Shown: piece after piece, positions 1-8,890 of the stretch
Layout of the letters: the number at the start of each line of letters is the position of its first letter
How positions within the stretch are numbered: position 1 is the first letter of the stretch
Origin: Cyanobacteria bacterium FACHB-471
GTDB lineage: Bacteria; Cyanobacteriota; Cyanobacteriia; Elainellales; Elainellaceae
Length of the DNA: 64,000 nucleotides
Assembly (NCBI GenBank): GCA_014695345.1
Contig: JACJOC010000111.1
Coordinates: 62,001-126,000, forward strand
Reading direction: 5' to 3'
Notes under the pieces: generated by a model
Databases searched by the model: none
What the model was told of the DNA's origin: nothing
The model's input: only the letters and a program-made list of their open reading frames with translations
Position numbers and translations under genes: made by a program

Positions 1-63
1 ATTCAATTCGCATCTTGAACAAAACTTTGTGACTGAACCTCTTGCCTGAGTCAGTCTTTGGAA

Positions 64-103
64 GTGTGAATCATTGCGCGGCGAGTCACGCGATGATTCA
101 CAC
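64..103. repeat. Dispersed hairpin repeat, family A, copy 1
   Basis: An imperfect inverted repeat: GTGTGAATCATTGCGCG pairs with CACGCGATGATTCACAC with one G-T pair and one mismatch. The left flank and arm (TTTGGAAGTGTGAATCATTG) closely match a second copy at 33387-33427, where the palindrome is perfect. It lies about 70 bp upstream of the L,D-transpeptidase gene, so it could act as a transcript-end or leader structure. Confidence 0.65.
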
Positions 104-170
104 AACAGATCTGCGAGGTTGCCGTTTGGGTGTGCTAAAAAAAATGCAGTGGTGAAAGGGTGAGATAAAG

Positions 171-773
171 ATGAGAATCGGTGCAGCAAAATTCCCATTT
201 CTGCTAGGGTTAGGTGCCTTGTTGGCTGTGTTGAGTCAAGGGGCGAGCGCTTCCCCTCCTCCCTCTCCTCATTCTTCATCTCTCCTCCCTGATTCTTTCG
301 GCAGCGATCGCTGGCAGGTTGACCTCCGAACCCCTGATCTGCCCACTCTGGGGGAACACACAGAATATTTACCCGAAGAATATGCCGTTGTTCATCTGGT
401 ACTGAAACTGGGGCAACGGCGCGTTTACGTGCATCGCGGGGAAGAAATTTTGGCAAGCTACCCCGTAGCGATTGGAACGGCAAATACGCCCACGCCGACA
501 GGCGAATTTGAAGTGTTTCAGATGATTGAAAACCCAGTTTGGCAAAACCCCTGGACAGGTGAAGTGCGCTTGCCCGGAGCCAACAGCGCTTTGGGATTGA
601 GATGGATTGCTTTCAACGAGATGCCCCACGGTATTATCGGCTTTCACGGTACGCCAACCATCTCCTCAATCGGTCGAGCCGCCTCTAACGGTTGCGTCAG
701 AATGCACAATGCCGATGTAGTTGCCCTGTTTGAACAAGTAGAAATCGGCACAACCGTCATCGTTGAACCTTGA
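171..773 (+). CDS. Exported L,D-transpeptidase (YkuD domain)
   Basis: A 200-residue cell-wall cross-linking enzyme of the YkuD family. These enzymes use a cysteine to form 3-3 peptide links in peptidoglycan or to attach other groups to it. Residues 1-28 form a signal peptide (KFPFLLGLGALLAVL, then ASA). Residues 29-60 are a Ser/Pro-rich linker, and the YkuD domain spans about 71-199. The catalytic signature is seen as H159-G-T and SNGCVRMHNAD with Cys175. There is no LysM or other wall-binding domain, so this is a minimal periplasmic form. The ATG is preceded by a purine-rich stretch (GGTGAAAGGGTGAGATAAAG). It appears to be a single-gene unit. Confidence 0.93.
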   Translation: MRIGAAKFPFLLGLGALLAVLSQGASASPPPSPHSSSLLPDSFGSDRWQVDLRTPDLPTLGEHTEYLPEEYAVVHLVLKLGQRRVYVHRGEEILASYPVAIGTANTPTPTGEFEVFQMIENPVWQNPWTGEVRLPGANSALGLRWIAFNEMPHGIIGFHGTPTISSIGRAASNGCVRMHNADVVALFEQVEIGTTVIVEP

Positions 774-868
774 ATAGTCGATCAGTTGACATTCATACCT
801 ACAAGTGTGCTACAAATACTACAGGTCCTGAGCGAACCTAATTTGCATGAATGCAAAAGGAGGAACAT

Positions 869-958
869 ATGGCTGAGTCGGTCGCAAATTTGATCTCTAC
901 AAAAATTCCGGCACAGTCCACAGAGGTTCCTGCCTACTCATTCCTTTCTGCCGAATGA
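869..958 (+). CDS. Possible 29-residue small protein with strong Shine-Dalgarno
   Basis: ATG at 869 follows AAAAGGAGGAACAT, a near-ideal ribosome binding site with good spacing. The frame reads MAESVANLISTKI then PAQSTEVPAYSFLSAE and stops at 956-958. No family is recognised and there is no membrane segment. It lies 60 bp upstream of rsgA on the same strand, so it may be a leader peptide for rsgA, a stand-alone microprotein, or the relic start of a lost gene. The Shine-Dalgarno is the main support. Confidence 0.4.
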   Translation: MAESVANLISTKIPAQSTEVPAYSFLSAE

Positions 959-1018
959 TCGTCAGATTTCCTTTGTGAGACTTGCCCCCACACAAGATTT
1001 CACATTCAGGAAACTTCA

Positions 1019-2077
1019 ATGAACCTATCAGAATTAGGCTGGAGTGACTTTTTCACTCACAGCTTTGAGGCTTACCGCGTACAGGGCTACACGGTAGGCA
1101 GAGTTGCTTTGGAACACAAGCAGGCTTACACGCTTTACGCCGAACAAGGAGAACTCTCAGCCACCGTTTCCGGCAAGCTGAGGCATCAGGCTACCGCAGC
1201 AGAAGACTTTCCGGCTGTCGGGGATTGGGTTGTCATTCGCATTCGAGATGAAGGGCAAGCAACCATTCACGCCATCTTGCCGCGAAAGAGTAAATTCTCC
1301 CGCAAAACGGTAGGGGGTAAAACTCAGGAACAGATTGTTGCTGCCAACATTGACACCGTGTTTCTGATGGCAGGTTTAGACCACGACTTTAATCTGCGCC
1401 GGATTGAGCGCTATCTAGTGCTGGCATGGGAGAGCGGAGCTACTCCAGTGATTTTGCTCAACAAGGCAGACCTTTGTGATGCCGTTGAAGAGCGGGTCTT
1501 GGAAGTGGAAGAAGTGGCGATCGCCGTTCCCATTGTGGTGCTGAGTGCTGCCCAAAATCAGGGATTAGACGCTCTCCAGCCCTACCTCAAACCCGGTCAA
1601 ACCTCAGCCTTACTGGGGTCATCAGGCGTGGGCAAATCCACCTTAACAAATCAGCTTGTCGGCACTGCCCAGCAGTCCGTTCAACCCGTGCGTCAGGGAG
1701 ATAGCCGAGGTAGACACACGACGACCCATCGAGAGTTGCTTCTGTTGCCTTCCGGTGGCTGCATCATTGATACGCCAGGAATGCGCGAAATCCAGATCTG
1801 GTCAGAGGGAGCAGGCTTAGAGGAAACCTTTACCGACATTGAAGCGTTGGCAGAGGAGTGTCGATTTCGAGACTGTCAGCACCAACAAGAACCAGGCTGT
1901 GCGGTGCGGCAAGCCCTCGAAGCAGGTGCGCTCGACGAGCAGCGATTTGCCAGTTTCCAAAAACTCCAAAAGGAGTTGAACTATCTGATTCGCAAGCAAG
2001 ATCAGAGAGCAACCCTGGCAGAAAAGGAGAAGTGGAAGCAAATTACTAAATCTTTGCGGAAAATGAATAACCGCTAA
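1019..2077 (+). CDS. rsgA: Ribosome small subunit-dependent GTPase A (RsgA/YjeQ)
   Basis: A circularly permuted GTPase that assists late 30S subunit maturation. The 352-residue product has an N-terminal OB-fold (about 35-90). The G motifs are in permuted order: NKAD (148-151, G4), the Walker [10 protein letters not shown] (200-208, G1) and DTPG (251-254, G3). The C-terminal zinc module shows C281, C286, H288 and C294. This order and the length are diagnostic of RsgA. The tail is basic, as expected for rRNA contact. The ATG lies just after AGGAAACTTCA. The gene converges with the kinase gene at 2139-3668, leaving 61 bp between the stops. Confidence 0.96.
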   Translation: MNLSELGWSDFFTHSFEAYRVQGYTVGRVALEHKQAYTLYAEQGELSATVSGKLRHQATAAEDFPAVGDWVVIRIRDEGQATIHAILPRKSKFSRKTVGGKTQEQIVAANIDTVFLMAGLDHDFNLRRIERYLVLAWESGATPVILLNKADLCDAVEERVLEVEEVAIAVPIVVLSAAQNQGLDALQPYLKPGQTSALLGSSGVGKSTLTNQLVGTAQQSVQPVRQGDSRGRHTTTHRELLLLPSGGCIIDTPGMREIQIWSEGAGLEETFTDIEALAEECRFRDCQHQQEPGCAVRQALEAGALDEQRFASFQKLQKELNYLIRKQDQRATLAEKEKWKQITKSLRKMNNR

Positions 2078-2138
2078 GAGTAGTTTTGCTTATTGCCTGG
2101 GTCTCAAGTTCCAGCTTTCTGCTATTTACGCAGGAGGA

Positions 2139-3668
2139 CTACTGAACTGGGGCTTGAGAACCAGGAGCATCCTTTTGTTGTGCAGTTTCTTGAGGAACTG
2201 TATTTTGAACCTGGCGGTTTTCCCCTGTACTTTGCTGGGACTGCTCTGATCCGGCTTCTGCTTCGGGTCCAACTTCTGGTGGGGGAGCAGGCTCAGTTAG
2301 GGGGTCAGGGGCAGCAGGTGCTACTGGCTCTTCAGGAGCCGCCGGGGCTGGAGTTGGATCAGTTGGTTCTGCTGTCTCTTGAGACTCTGCTTCTGGAGAA
2401 GTTTCCTCGGGAGCGGGTGAGGGCGGCAAGCTATCGGCATCTTCAGGCAAAGTGTCCAAAACTGGCTCATCCGGGGAAACTTCTTCCAGAGGCTCTTCTT
2501 CTGAAAGCTGTGGCGTATCTGGCTGCGCCTGAGCAGGTGCTTCAAAGGTGGGGGAAGGAGCCTGCTGGGTAGGCTCAGAGGGGGCGATCGCATCGGGTTC
2601 AGATTCAGAGCCTGAAGGCGACAACGCCTGTAAGACACCCACGACTACCGCAGCCGGAACGATTAACGCCATTGCGATCAAACCTGCTGCAAACCACCTG
2701 CCTCTTGAATGACTGTTCTCTTTGCCAGGAAGGTTATGAACAGTACGTTGAGGAGTTGCGTATTCTGTTGCTACCGAGCGACGACGCTGAGGAATCACCG
2801 CCTGAGTTGCCATGTGGCTGATGGTCGCACTCGCTGCTGCGAGGGTTGAGTTGCCCGACGCAGCCGGAAATAGCGCTAACCAGCGATCGACATTGGCAGG
2901 ACGGTGCTGTGGCTCAACAGCCATGCCGCGCATCACAGCTTGACTTACTGCTGCACTTAACTCCGGGCGAACGACACGCGGAGCGGGCAGATCAACCCGA
3001 TCGCGCAAGGCAGCAGCAACAGGGATGCGGGCAGTTAGCAGGGTGTAAAGCGTAGCGGCAAGCCCATAGACATCTGTGGCAGGCGATCGCCGCTCCTGAG
3101 AAATGTATTGCTCAATCGGTGCATACCCTGCCGAGATCAGACTCGTGTGCGTCTGAGTAATCCCTGGCGTAAATTCGCGGGCAATGCCAAAGTCAATCAG
3201 CACTACCTGGTCAGTGCCCTGACGCAAAATGATGTTTTGCGGCTTAATGTCTCGATGCAGCAAACCGCTCTGGTGAACAACTTTTAGCGCTTCGCCCACC
3301 TGCCGAATGTAGTGAATTGCGGTCTCCTCAGGCAGCGGCTTATCTGGCATTACCAGCGTATCCAGAGTTTGACCGGGAATGTAATCCATGACGATGTTGG
3401 GCAAGCCTTCTTCGATGAAGAAGTCTGTCACCCGAACGATATTGGGATGGGAACAGACCGCTAGCCGCCTTGCTTCATCCTGAAACTGACGATAAAAATA
3501 AGCAAAATTAGGATCTTGCCGCAGAGATTCATTAATTGTTTTAATCACTACGACTTGAGCCAATGCATGGTTCGTGGCTCTGTAGGTAATGCCAAAACCA
3601 CCCCGCCCTAGCTCCTGGTCGAGCGTGTATTTGCCATTCTGTAGCGTTTTCTGAATCGGGATAGTCAT
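2139..3668 (-). CDS. Membrane-anchored Ser/Thr protein kinase (PknB-like)
   Basis: A bacterial Hanks-type kinase of 509 residues, read from the ATG at 3668. A longer TTG start at 3737 is possible, but the kinase domain does not need it. The glycine loop is GRGGFG (21-26), the ATP lysine K43, the catalytic loop HRDIKPQN (138-145) and the metal-binding DFG 159-161. One membrane segment lies at about 326-349. It is followed by a 160-residue Pro/Glu/Ala-rich tail that looks disordered and probably sits in the periplasm. No PASTA repeats are present. Its phosphothreonine products could be read by FHA proteins such as those at 17901-19307 and 20292-21968, but that link is inferred. Confidence 0.93.
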   Translation of the reverse strand: MTIPIQKTLQNGKYTLDQELGRGGFGITYRATNHALAQVVVIKTINESLRQDPNFAYFYRQFQDEARRLAVCSHPNIVRVTDFFIEEGLPNIVMDYIPGQTLDTLVMPDKPLPEETAIHYIRQVGEALKVVHQSGLLHRDIKPQNIILRQGTDQVVLIDFGIAREFTPGITQTHTSLISAGYAPIEQYISQERRSPATDVYGLAATLYTLLTARIPVAAALRDRVDLPAPRVVRPELSAAVSQAVMRGMAVEPQHRPANVDRWLALFPAASGNSTLAAASATISHMATQAVIPQRRRSVATEYATPQRTVHNLPGKENSHSRGRWFAAGLIAMALIVPAAVVVGVLQALSPSGSESEPDAIAPSEPTQQAPSPTFEAPAQAQPDTPQLSEEEPLEEVSPDEPVLDTLPEDADSLPPSPAPEETSPEAESQETAEPTDPTPAPAAPEEPVAPAAPDPLTEPAPPPEVGPEAEAGSEQSQQSTGENRQVQNTVPQETAQQKDAPGSQAPVQ

Positions 3669-3741
3669 AAGCGATCGCAGTTTAGATGCAGTTCCTTCAC
3701 AGGTGTCAAGGGAGGAGCTTAAGTGCAGGTTGGGCAATCAT

Positions 3742-4634
3742 GTAGTCTGAACGGGCTGAACAGGAAGTGAAGAGTACAGTCTAACGGCAAACCAGTCGAC
3801 TGAAAACTGGGGCATTTTGCTCCAGCATATCAGGAAGGCTCAAGGATCGATTGTACTGACAGATAACATCCTGTCTATAGCTTCTTGAATCAGTTGTAGG
3901 AGCAGGTTGGGACAGGCGCACCCCTCTCATACCTTTTTAGGATTGCTATATCTGTCTATTTATCTATCTACCGGGTTTCAGGAGATGTATAGGTCAAGAC
4001 ATTCCCCACAACAGAGCTTGAGATGAGTCAGACCCATCAGAGGCAATTCATTTTGAGCCAATCGACTCGGTACTCGTTTTTAACTATCTCGACCGCTACT
4101 GCGATCTCGACCGCTTTTACAGTGAGCAAGGAATTTTTTCCAGGGCGATCGCCCCTTGCTTGGAACGGCGCTAGCTAAAGTGCATCGCATCACATTCCAG
4201 CGCCAGGACCACAAGCAATCTCTTAGCCACAAGCTCAACTCGGGCGACGATGAAAGGCTTGGACAGGTTCCCGATCTGAGTCAAAATTTGCGGCAAGTTT
4301 CTCCTGAGATATTTAGCACAACCGCTGCGGATGGGCTGCAATTTTACGAACTCTATTAGCCCTATAAAAGTTTGAGGGAAGGCGATCGCTGAGACATCAC
4401 AGAAACTTTATCCGTTAGTGTTCAAATAGTGTGTAAAACTCAGTTCACACAAGCTTGTTGATAGGGAGATGGGGCTAATAGTGAGGCGATCGCCCTTCAC
4501 TCCAAAAGTCTACGGTTCTCCTCACTGTCGATCCAGGTAAGTCTATTTAAAGTGGAACTATCAGCTCCAGTAGAAGTCTGATCTTTGGAGCGAGTCCTAA
4601 AGTCGTCTCAGCATTCAATGCTGAAAGTGCCACT
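3742..4634. other. Gene-poor interval upstream of cp12
   Basis: About 890 bases without a convincing gene. It holds several GCGATCGC octamers, a 12-bp direct repeat ATCTCGACCGCT at 4086-4097 and 4104-4115, and a HIP1-centred imperfect palindrome near 4479-4501. Short open frames (for example 4023-4178 and 4156-4359) lack ribosome binding sites and family resemblance. The last 150 bases should carry the cp12 promoter and leader, but no promoter boxes were identified with confidence. Confidence 0.5.
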
Positions 4635-4901
4635 ATGTCCAAAACCCTGGAAATGCTTCAACTGCCAGCTTCTCAAGCAGGCGTAGCGCAAAGGCTAGAG
4701 GGTGCAATTCAAGCTGCGATCGCCGAAGCTCGTGCAACTTGTGATCTCAAAGGTGCTACCTCAGGTGATTGTGCTGTTGCTTGGGATATTGTCGAAGAGT
4801 TGCAGGCTGAATGTTCTCACCGAAAAGCAAAGAAAAATTCCCTGGAACGCTACTGTGATGAGAATCCTGATGCGGTTGAATGTCGAGTTTACGACATTTA
4901 A
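4635..4901 (+). CDS. cp12: CP12, redox regulator of the Calvin-Benson cycle
   Basis: A small, largely disordered protein that ties GAPDH and phosphoribulokinase into an inactive complex in the dark. In the 88-residue product the conserved core AWDIVEELQAE lies at 49-59. The C-terminal block is YCDENPDAVECRVYD, with C74 and C83 able to form the GAPDH-binding disulfide. An N-terminal Cys pair (C36, C46) is also present, so both redox loops look intact. C60 within the core is an extra cysteine. The gene stands alone and ends at a clear terminator (4953-5002). Light/dark redox control is expected from the family. Confidence 0.95.
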   Translation: MSKTLEMLQLPASQAGVAQRLEGAIQAAIAEARATCDLKGATSGDCAVAWDIVEELQAECSHRKAKKNSLERYCDENPDAVECRVYDI

Positions 4902-4952
4902 GCTAAACATCAACAGTTTTGAATAGGTAAGCCTGAGCCTACCTTACATCTC

Positions 4953-5002
4953 AAAGGGCTATTGTTTTGGCAGTAAAATGTTGTCAAAACAGTAGCCTTT
5001 TT
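4953..5002 (+). terminator. Rho-independent terminator after cp12
   Basis: AAAGGGCTATTGTTTTG (4953-4969) pairs with CAAAACAGTAGCCTTT (4985-5000), with a T run at the end. It follows cp12 by about 50 bp. Its T-tract ends three bases before the GTG start of the next gene. Confidence 0.8.
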
Positions 5003-5004
5003 AC

Positions 5005-5292
5005 GTGAAATACATTGCCCTGGTGCTAGTACTGGTTTTATCTTTTGCAGTTGCTTTGCCTGCCCAGGCTGCTTTTTGCCGCACGGTGAATGGACATGAT
5101 ATTTGCATTCTGAGCATTAAACGCAGTGCTAAAAATTATTGGGAATACAGAGCGTCTGTGAGCATTGATGGGATTGCAAGACCGATTGAAGTTTATAACT
5201 GTCGCGATCGCCAGCGAACTCAAAAAGATGGAACAGTAGCACCTTTTATCGAGAACGGTCCAAGCGAGCTAATTTGCTCCATGCTGAAGTGA
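5005..5292 (+). CDS. Small exported protein of unknown function
   Basis: A 95-residue product with a clear signal peptide (KYIALVLVLVLSFAVALPAQA, cleavage near residue 22) and a mature part with four cysteines (CRT, DICIL, YNCRD, LICSM). These could form two disulfides outside the cytoplasm. No family is recognised. The GTG start is chosen because it opens directly into the signal peptide. There is no Shine-Dalgarno, only the stem and T-tract of the cp12 terminator immediately upstream. Its expression may therefore depend on read-through or on a leaderless start inside that structure. Confidence 0.7.
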   Translation: MKYIALVLVLVLSFAVALPAQAAFCRTVNGHDICILSIKRSAKNYWEYRASVSIDGIARPIEVYNCRDRQRTQKDGTVAPFIENGPSELICSMLK

Positions 5293-5435
5293 ACCGTGCT
5301 GAAGTGAACTGTTGAAAATTTTGTAGGAAACGGATTTAGGTTGGCGAGGCATATCAGATTTACCGGACGAGTAGAGCCGATCGCTGAAGACTATTGTGAA
5401 TTTTGATCTCGCTTTAATGGCGATCGCCACCTACC

Positions 5436-5936
5436 ATGCTGAAAATTGTTACCTCTATCGCTTTGTTGACCATCCCGCTGTTGAGCGTTGCTGCAAACGC
5501 TGAAGATACTGCCATTCCTGAACTAGACTCAGCGCTGCAAACAAGTATTTGTCAAAACAGCTGGAGTTCATCTATTCGAGCAGTTAGCTTGCTGATTGGC
5601 AGCTCAGAAACATCACCCGATTATCGGGAAGACCTGGTTGCATTCCGTTACCAGCTTCAAGATTGGCGGGCAACTGGGGCGATCGCCGCTGAAGTCATTC
5701 CGGCCTGTGAAGGCGTTGCAGTCCTTGAAGAAGACGGCATCTCCATTCCTATCAGCGTTTCATCGCCACCGCTTAACTTTGAGGCAGCCATTCAGTCTGT
5801 CGAAGAGATGAACTCTCCCTACAGCAGCTTCGTTCCCTACACAGCACCGGAACCCACCACTTTCAGCCGTGAGTGCTGGGTCGTTGATCAGTCCGGACAG
5901 CGATTTGATCTCGCCATGATGTGTAATGGTCAGTAG
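5436..5936 (+). CDS. Exported hypothetical protein
   Basis: 166 residues starting at an ATG, with a signal peptide of about 22 residues (LKIVTSIALLTIPLLSVAANA). The mature protein has four cysteines (SICQNSW, PACEGV, RECWVVD, MMCNG), so a disulfide-stabilised periplasmic or secreted fold is likely. The family is not recognised. It sits between two other exported proteins (5005-5292 and the CAP protein at 6039), each apparently separately transcribed. The upstream bases hold a HIP1 octamer and no clear Shine-Dalgarno. Confidence 0.7.
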   Translation: MLKIVTSIALLTIPLLSVAANAEDTAIPELDSALQTSICQNSWSSSIRAVSLLIGSSETSPDYREDLVAFRYQLQDWRATGAIAAEVIPACEGVAVLEEDGISIPISVSSPPLNFEAAIQSVEEMNSPYSSFVPYTAPEPTTFSRECWVVDQSGQRFDLAMMCNGQ

Positions 5937-6038
5937 TTTAACGTCGGAACTGATCTAACGGAACTGATCTAACGCAGCCAAGTCAATAAAGCCAGGACGA
6001 CAAATCACCTATCTACGATATCCATAGGATTTCACACG

Positions 6039-6638
6039 ATGGCACTCCTGGCTAAAGTTGTTTGCATAACTGGAACTGTGTTTGGCTTGATGACTGTTGG
6101 AGCCTTGTCTACCTCAAGCATGGTGCTGGACAGGGGCGAAGCGATGAGCAACAGTGCCTCATCCCACCCCTCAACTTCCCAAGCCGAAATTTTGGTGGCG
6201 CAACGTTCCATGCCGGAGGAAATTTTAGAGGCGCACAACAAATATCGTGCAGAGGTAAACGTCGCACCGCTGACCTGGTCAGACACGTTGGCTAGCAATG
6301 CTCAAGAGTGGGCAAACCATCTTGCCTCACTGGGTGGAAATACGTTGCAGCACAGCCCAAACTCAGGTGAGGGGGAAAACCTTTGGCTTGGTACTTCTGG
6401 AGCATTCACCTATACCCAGATGGTTGATATGTGGGGCGAGGAAAAGCAATATTTTGTTGATGGCACTTTCCCTGACGTGAGTTCTACGGGAAACTGGTTT
6501 GATGTTGGTCACTACACGCAAATGGTGTGGGGAGATACCACAGAAGTCGGGTGTGCGATCGCCAACGCAGGCGGAAATGATATTCTAGTGTGTCGCTACA
6601 ATCCACCAGGCAACTATTTGGGACAGCCTGTTTTTTAG
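6039..6638 (+). CDS. Exported CAP-domain (SCP/PR-1-like) protein
   Basis: A CAP superfamily protein of 199 residues. Residues 1-30 are a hydrophobic export signal, then a linker to about 60, then the CAP domain to the C-terminus. Family motifs are seen in order: AHNKYRAEVNVAPLTWS, the WANHLA helix, GENLW, then GHYTQMVWGDTTEVGCA and LVCRYNPPGNYLGQPVF. Residues of the conserved CAP cavity (two His and an acidic Glu) are present. Bacterial members are extracellular, and their biochemical role is poorly defined. The gene is followed 19 bp later by an acetyltransferase gene, so the two may share a transcript. Confidence 0.93.
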   Translation: MALLAKVVCITGTVFGLMTVGALSTSSMVLDRGEAMSNSASSHPSTSQAEILVAQRSMPEEILEAHNKYRAEVNVAPLTWSDTLASNAQEWANHLASLGGNTLQHSPNSGEGENLWLGTSGAFTYTQMVDMWGEEKQYFVDGTFPDVSSTGNWFDVGHYTQMVWGDTTEVGCAIANAGGNDILVCRYNPPGNYLGQPVF

Positions 6639-6657
6639 CGTTGGATAATTCCTAACT

Positions 6658-7188
6658 ATGGAAGTTCGGGTTAGAGAAGGGAATGAGGCTGATGCAGAAG
6701 CGCTTGTACTCGTTGCAGCACGCACTTTTGCATTAGCCTGTCCTGCAAACACACCCCAAGAAGACATAGAGAACTATATTGCAACAGAATTTACTCCTGA
6801 GAAATTCAAGCAATATATCAATGACCCAAACTTCACTATCTATGTAGCAGAGGTTGCTGGAGAAGTAATAGGGTACTGTCTGTTATGCCGCTCCGATCCA
6901 CTTTTAGAAGAACTGCTTTCAGAGGAATATGGGAACACCACTGAACTAAAACGTTTGTACATTCTGCCAAAATTTCATGGGCTTGGAGCCGCCCAAGGAT
7001 TAATGCAGGCTGCGCTCAACTTTGCTCTGACAAACGCCTGTACGCAAGTTTGGTTGAGCGTTTCCAACCAAAACATAAGAGCCATCTCCTTTTATAAAAA
7101 ATCGGGCTTTATCAAAGTTGGTGAACAAAAATTCTACGTCGGCAATGATATTCACGATGATGACATCATGCTCAACCGTCTCATTTAA
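6658..7188 (+). CDS. GNAT-family N-acetyltransferase
   Basis: A 176-residue single-domain GNAT enzyme that would move an acetyl group from acetyl-CoA to an unknown amine. The acetyl-CoA binding region is LKRLYILPKFHGLGAAQGLM (about 103-122), where the usual R/QxxGxG/A loop reads KFHGLGAA. The domain ends with NIRAISFYKKSGF, typical of the C-terminal part of the fold. The substrate cannot be told. It lies 19 bp after the CAP gene. Its 3' end overlaps the 3' end of the convergent HxlR gene by 8 bp. Confidence 0.88.
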   Translation: MEVRVREGNEADAEALVLVAARTFALACPANTPQEDIENYIATEFTPEKFKQYINDPNFTIYVAEVAGEVIGYCLLCRSDPLLEELLSEEYGNTTELKRLYILPKFHGLGAAQGLMQAALNFALTNACTQVWLSVSNQNIRAISFYKKSGFIKVGEQKFYVGNDIHDDDIMLNRLI

Positions 7189-7606
7189 AGACCGTTGGGG
7201 CTGGGGAAACTGTTGGAGCAGGGGAAACCGTTGGGGCAGAGGCAAGACCAACACACCTTTCAGACGGTGAGTGTTCGTCTGGCAAGGGGGTATACCAGCG
7301 CAGCGCCAAATCATTGAGTTGGTCAAGGATAACGACGAGTTCTTGTCCTCGCTCTGTTAACCCATAAGTCACCTGGGGCGGCACGGTTGGCTCATAGTGG
7401 CGATAGAGAATTTCCTCTTGCTCCAGCATTCGCAACCGCTCAGTCAAGACTTTTGTGGAAATTCCTTCAATTCGGCGTTTTAACGCACCAAATCGGGTCG
7501 GGCCATTGGTAGAAAGCACCCACAGCAGATACATCGTCCAGGGACCAGATAGAACCTCCATCAACATGCTGACTGGACATGGGCTGGGATAGCGAGAACG
7601 TGACAT
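7181..7606 (-). CDS. HxlR-family winged-helix transcriptional regulator
   Basis: 141 residues. The HxlR domain covers residues 1-115: the family Cys in PSPCPVSMLMEVLSGPWTMY, then FGALKRRIEGISTKVLTERLRMLE as the recognition region and YGLTERGQELV. HxlR regulators often sense electrophiles or quinones through that conserved N-terminal cysteine. The C-terminus carries a short repeat (APTVSP, APTVSP, APTVFK) that lies outside the fold and is encoded by tandem 18-bp units. It is divergent from a flavodoxin-like reductase at 7716 with likely operators between them, the usual arrangement for a regulator and its target. Confidence 0.92.
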   Translation of the reverse strand: MSRSRYPSPCPVSMLMEVLSGPWTMYLLWVLSTNGPTRFGALKRRIEGISTKVLTERLRMLEQEEILYRHYEPTVPPQVTYGLTERGQELVVILDQLNDLALRWYTPLPDEHSPSERCVGLASAPTVSPAPTVSPAPTVFK

Positions 7607-7631
7607 AGCTGGTTACCTGAAAGTGCCTATT

Positions 7632-7675
7632 AGTTACTTTAAAGTGTCTACTTTACTTTGGTAAGTAGTTACTTT
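7632..7675. promoter_or_regulatory. Putative HxlR operator cluster in divergent promoter region
   Basis: AGTTACTTT occurs twice, at 7632-7640 and 7667-7675. Between them lie the palindrome ACTTTAAAGT (7636-7645) and an inverted repeat TACTT-N9-AAGTA (7649-7667). Repeated AGTTACTT/AAGTAACT half-sites are what I would expect for an HxlR-type dimer. The region separates the hxlR-like gene from the reductase gene. Confidence 0.55.
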
Positions 7676-7715
7676 TAGCATCTATTCAGTTAACAAAACA
7701 TTTGCTGAGGTTCCT

Positions 7716-8318
7716 ATGTCAACAGTTGCTATCGTGTATTTTTCCGGTTCCGGTCATACTCACTTGATGGCTGAGGCGATCGCAGCAGGAGCCAGATCCA
7801 AGAACGTTGAGGTTGAATTGCTGCAAATCACGGGTGAGCAAATTGAGCAGGGACGCTGGCAAGATGCAGAAATCTTGGAGAAGCTGCATCAGGCAGACGC
7901 AATTGTGTTTGGTTCTCCAACTTATATGGGTGGAGTTGCTGCCCAGTTCAAGGCGTTTTTAGACGCAGGCGGTTCAGTCTGGTTTGCCCAGCAGTGGAAA
8001 GACAAGATTGCGGGAGGCTTTACTCACTCCAGTTCCCTGAGCGGAGACAAGCAGGGAACGCTGCTCTACCTGTCGATCAACGCCGCTCAGCACGGCATGA
8101 TTTGGGTGAGTGCAGGTGACTTGCCTAGTCCATACCTTGGCAAAACCGACGGGGTCAATCGGCTAGGTTCATTTCTAGGTGTGATGGGGCAAAGCCCGTT
8201 AAATAGGGGCGGAGAAGAGGCAGCTTTGGACGAGGGCGATCGCCTCACTGCTGAAAAATACGGACAGCGGATTGCTGAAGCCGCTCTACGCTGGAGCCGT
8301 CAACTTGTAGCTGCTTGA
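7716..8318 (+). CDS. WrbA-like flavodoxin-fold NAD(P)H:quinone or FMN reductase
   Basis: A 200-residue flavodoxin-fold protein. The N-terminal FMN phosphate loop is YFSGSGHTHLMAEAI (8-22). FGSPTYMGGVAAQFKAFLDA (69-88) is the second FMN-contacting segment typical of WrbA-like enzymes. Family members perform two-electron reduction of quinones, which fits an HxlR regulator next door that could sense quinones. The first residues (STVAIVYFSGS) begin right at the domain, so the ATG is well placed. The gene ends 37 bp before a strong hairpin terminator. Confidence 0.9.
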   Translation: MSTVAIVYFSGSGHTHLMAEAIAAGARSKNVEVELLQITGEQIEQGRWQDAEILEKLHQADAIVFGSPTYMGGVAAQFKAFLDAGGSVWFAQQWKDKIAGGFTHSSSLSGDKQGTLLYLSINAAQHGMIWVSAGDLPSPYLGKTDGVNRLGSFLGVMGQSPLNRGGEEAALDEGDRLTAEKYGQRIAEAALRWSRQLVAA

Positions 8319-8355
8319 TGGCACTCAGAATTGCGAGATAGCTGTCGCTACACAA

Positions 8356-8408
8356 GTTAGGACAAAAAGGGAGGTATGGCTTCGTCGTACCTCCCTTTTT
8401 GTCCTAAC
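8356..8408. terminator. 21-bp perfect stem terminator
   Basis: The arms at 8356-8376 and 8388-8408 are perfectly complementary over 21 bp, with an 11-base loop and AAAAAGGGAGG/CCTCCCTTTTT in the stem. It would end the reductase transcript. A related stem is at 31409-31445. Confidence 0.85.
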
Positions 8409-8456
8409 TAAGTGACTAGCGCTATATCTAAGATAGGAAACTTATTTTTCGGTGCC

Positions 8457-8822
8457 ATGAAGCTCAAGCGACTCGGACACGTAGCCATTTGTGTCAAAGA
8501 TCTCGACCAGGCGGCTCAGTTCTACCAGAACTTAGGAATGGATCTAGTGTGGAAAGATCCTGACTGGGCTTATCTCAAAGCCGGTGATGATGGTCTGGCT
8601 TTGCTTAGCCCTAGCTATGGTCAGGCTGGTCCTCACTTTGGATTTATTTTTAGCGATCGCTCTGAAGTCAACGCTGCCTACGAGCGACTCAAAACAGAAG
8701 GGGTTCACCTCACTCCCATTCACGAACATCGGGATGGCACTGCCTCTTTTTATGGCAAAGACCCAGACGGCAATTGGTTTGAATACCTTTACGAACCCGC
8801 CCCTGTTGCCAGTACAGTCTGA
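8457..8822 (+). CDS. VOC-family (glyoxalase/bleomycin resistance fold) protein
   Basis: A 121-residue single-domain protein of the vicinal oxygen chelate superfamily. It opens with LKRLGHVAICVKDLDQAAQF (first beta-alpha-beta-beta-beta unit with a metal-type His) and ends with DPDGNWFEYLYEP (the metal-type Glu). The substrate is unknown. Glyoxalase I, dioxygenases and resistance proteins all share this fold. The ATG at 8457 is preferred over an in-frame GTG at 8412, because that longer start lies just past the terminator stem and adds residues outside the domain. Confidence 0.88.
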   Translation: MKLKRLGHVAICVKDLDQAAQFYQNLGMDLVWKDPDWAYLKAGDDGLALLSPSYGQAGPHFGFIFSDRSEVNAAYERLKTEGVHLTPIHEHRDGTASFYGKDPDGNWFEYLYEPAPVASTV

Positions 8823-8890
8823 ATGACGCAATCATTCGCAGTGTTGCAGAAATAAGAGACTGACGCTAATCAAGAATTCAAACCGGATTC

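Noticed and set aside
2093..2572. 159-residue open frame antisense to the kinase tail
   Set aside because: It mirrors the Pro/Glu-rich kinase tail, is Leu-rich through codon complementarity, and lacks a ribosome binding site.
4023..4359. Short open frames of 51 and 67 codons before cp12
   Set aside because: No Shine-Dalgarno, no domain sense, and they run across HIP1 octamers and a small direct repeat.
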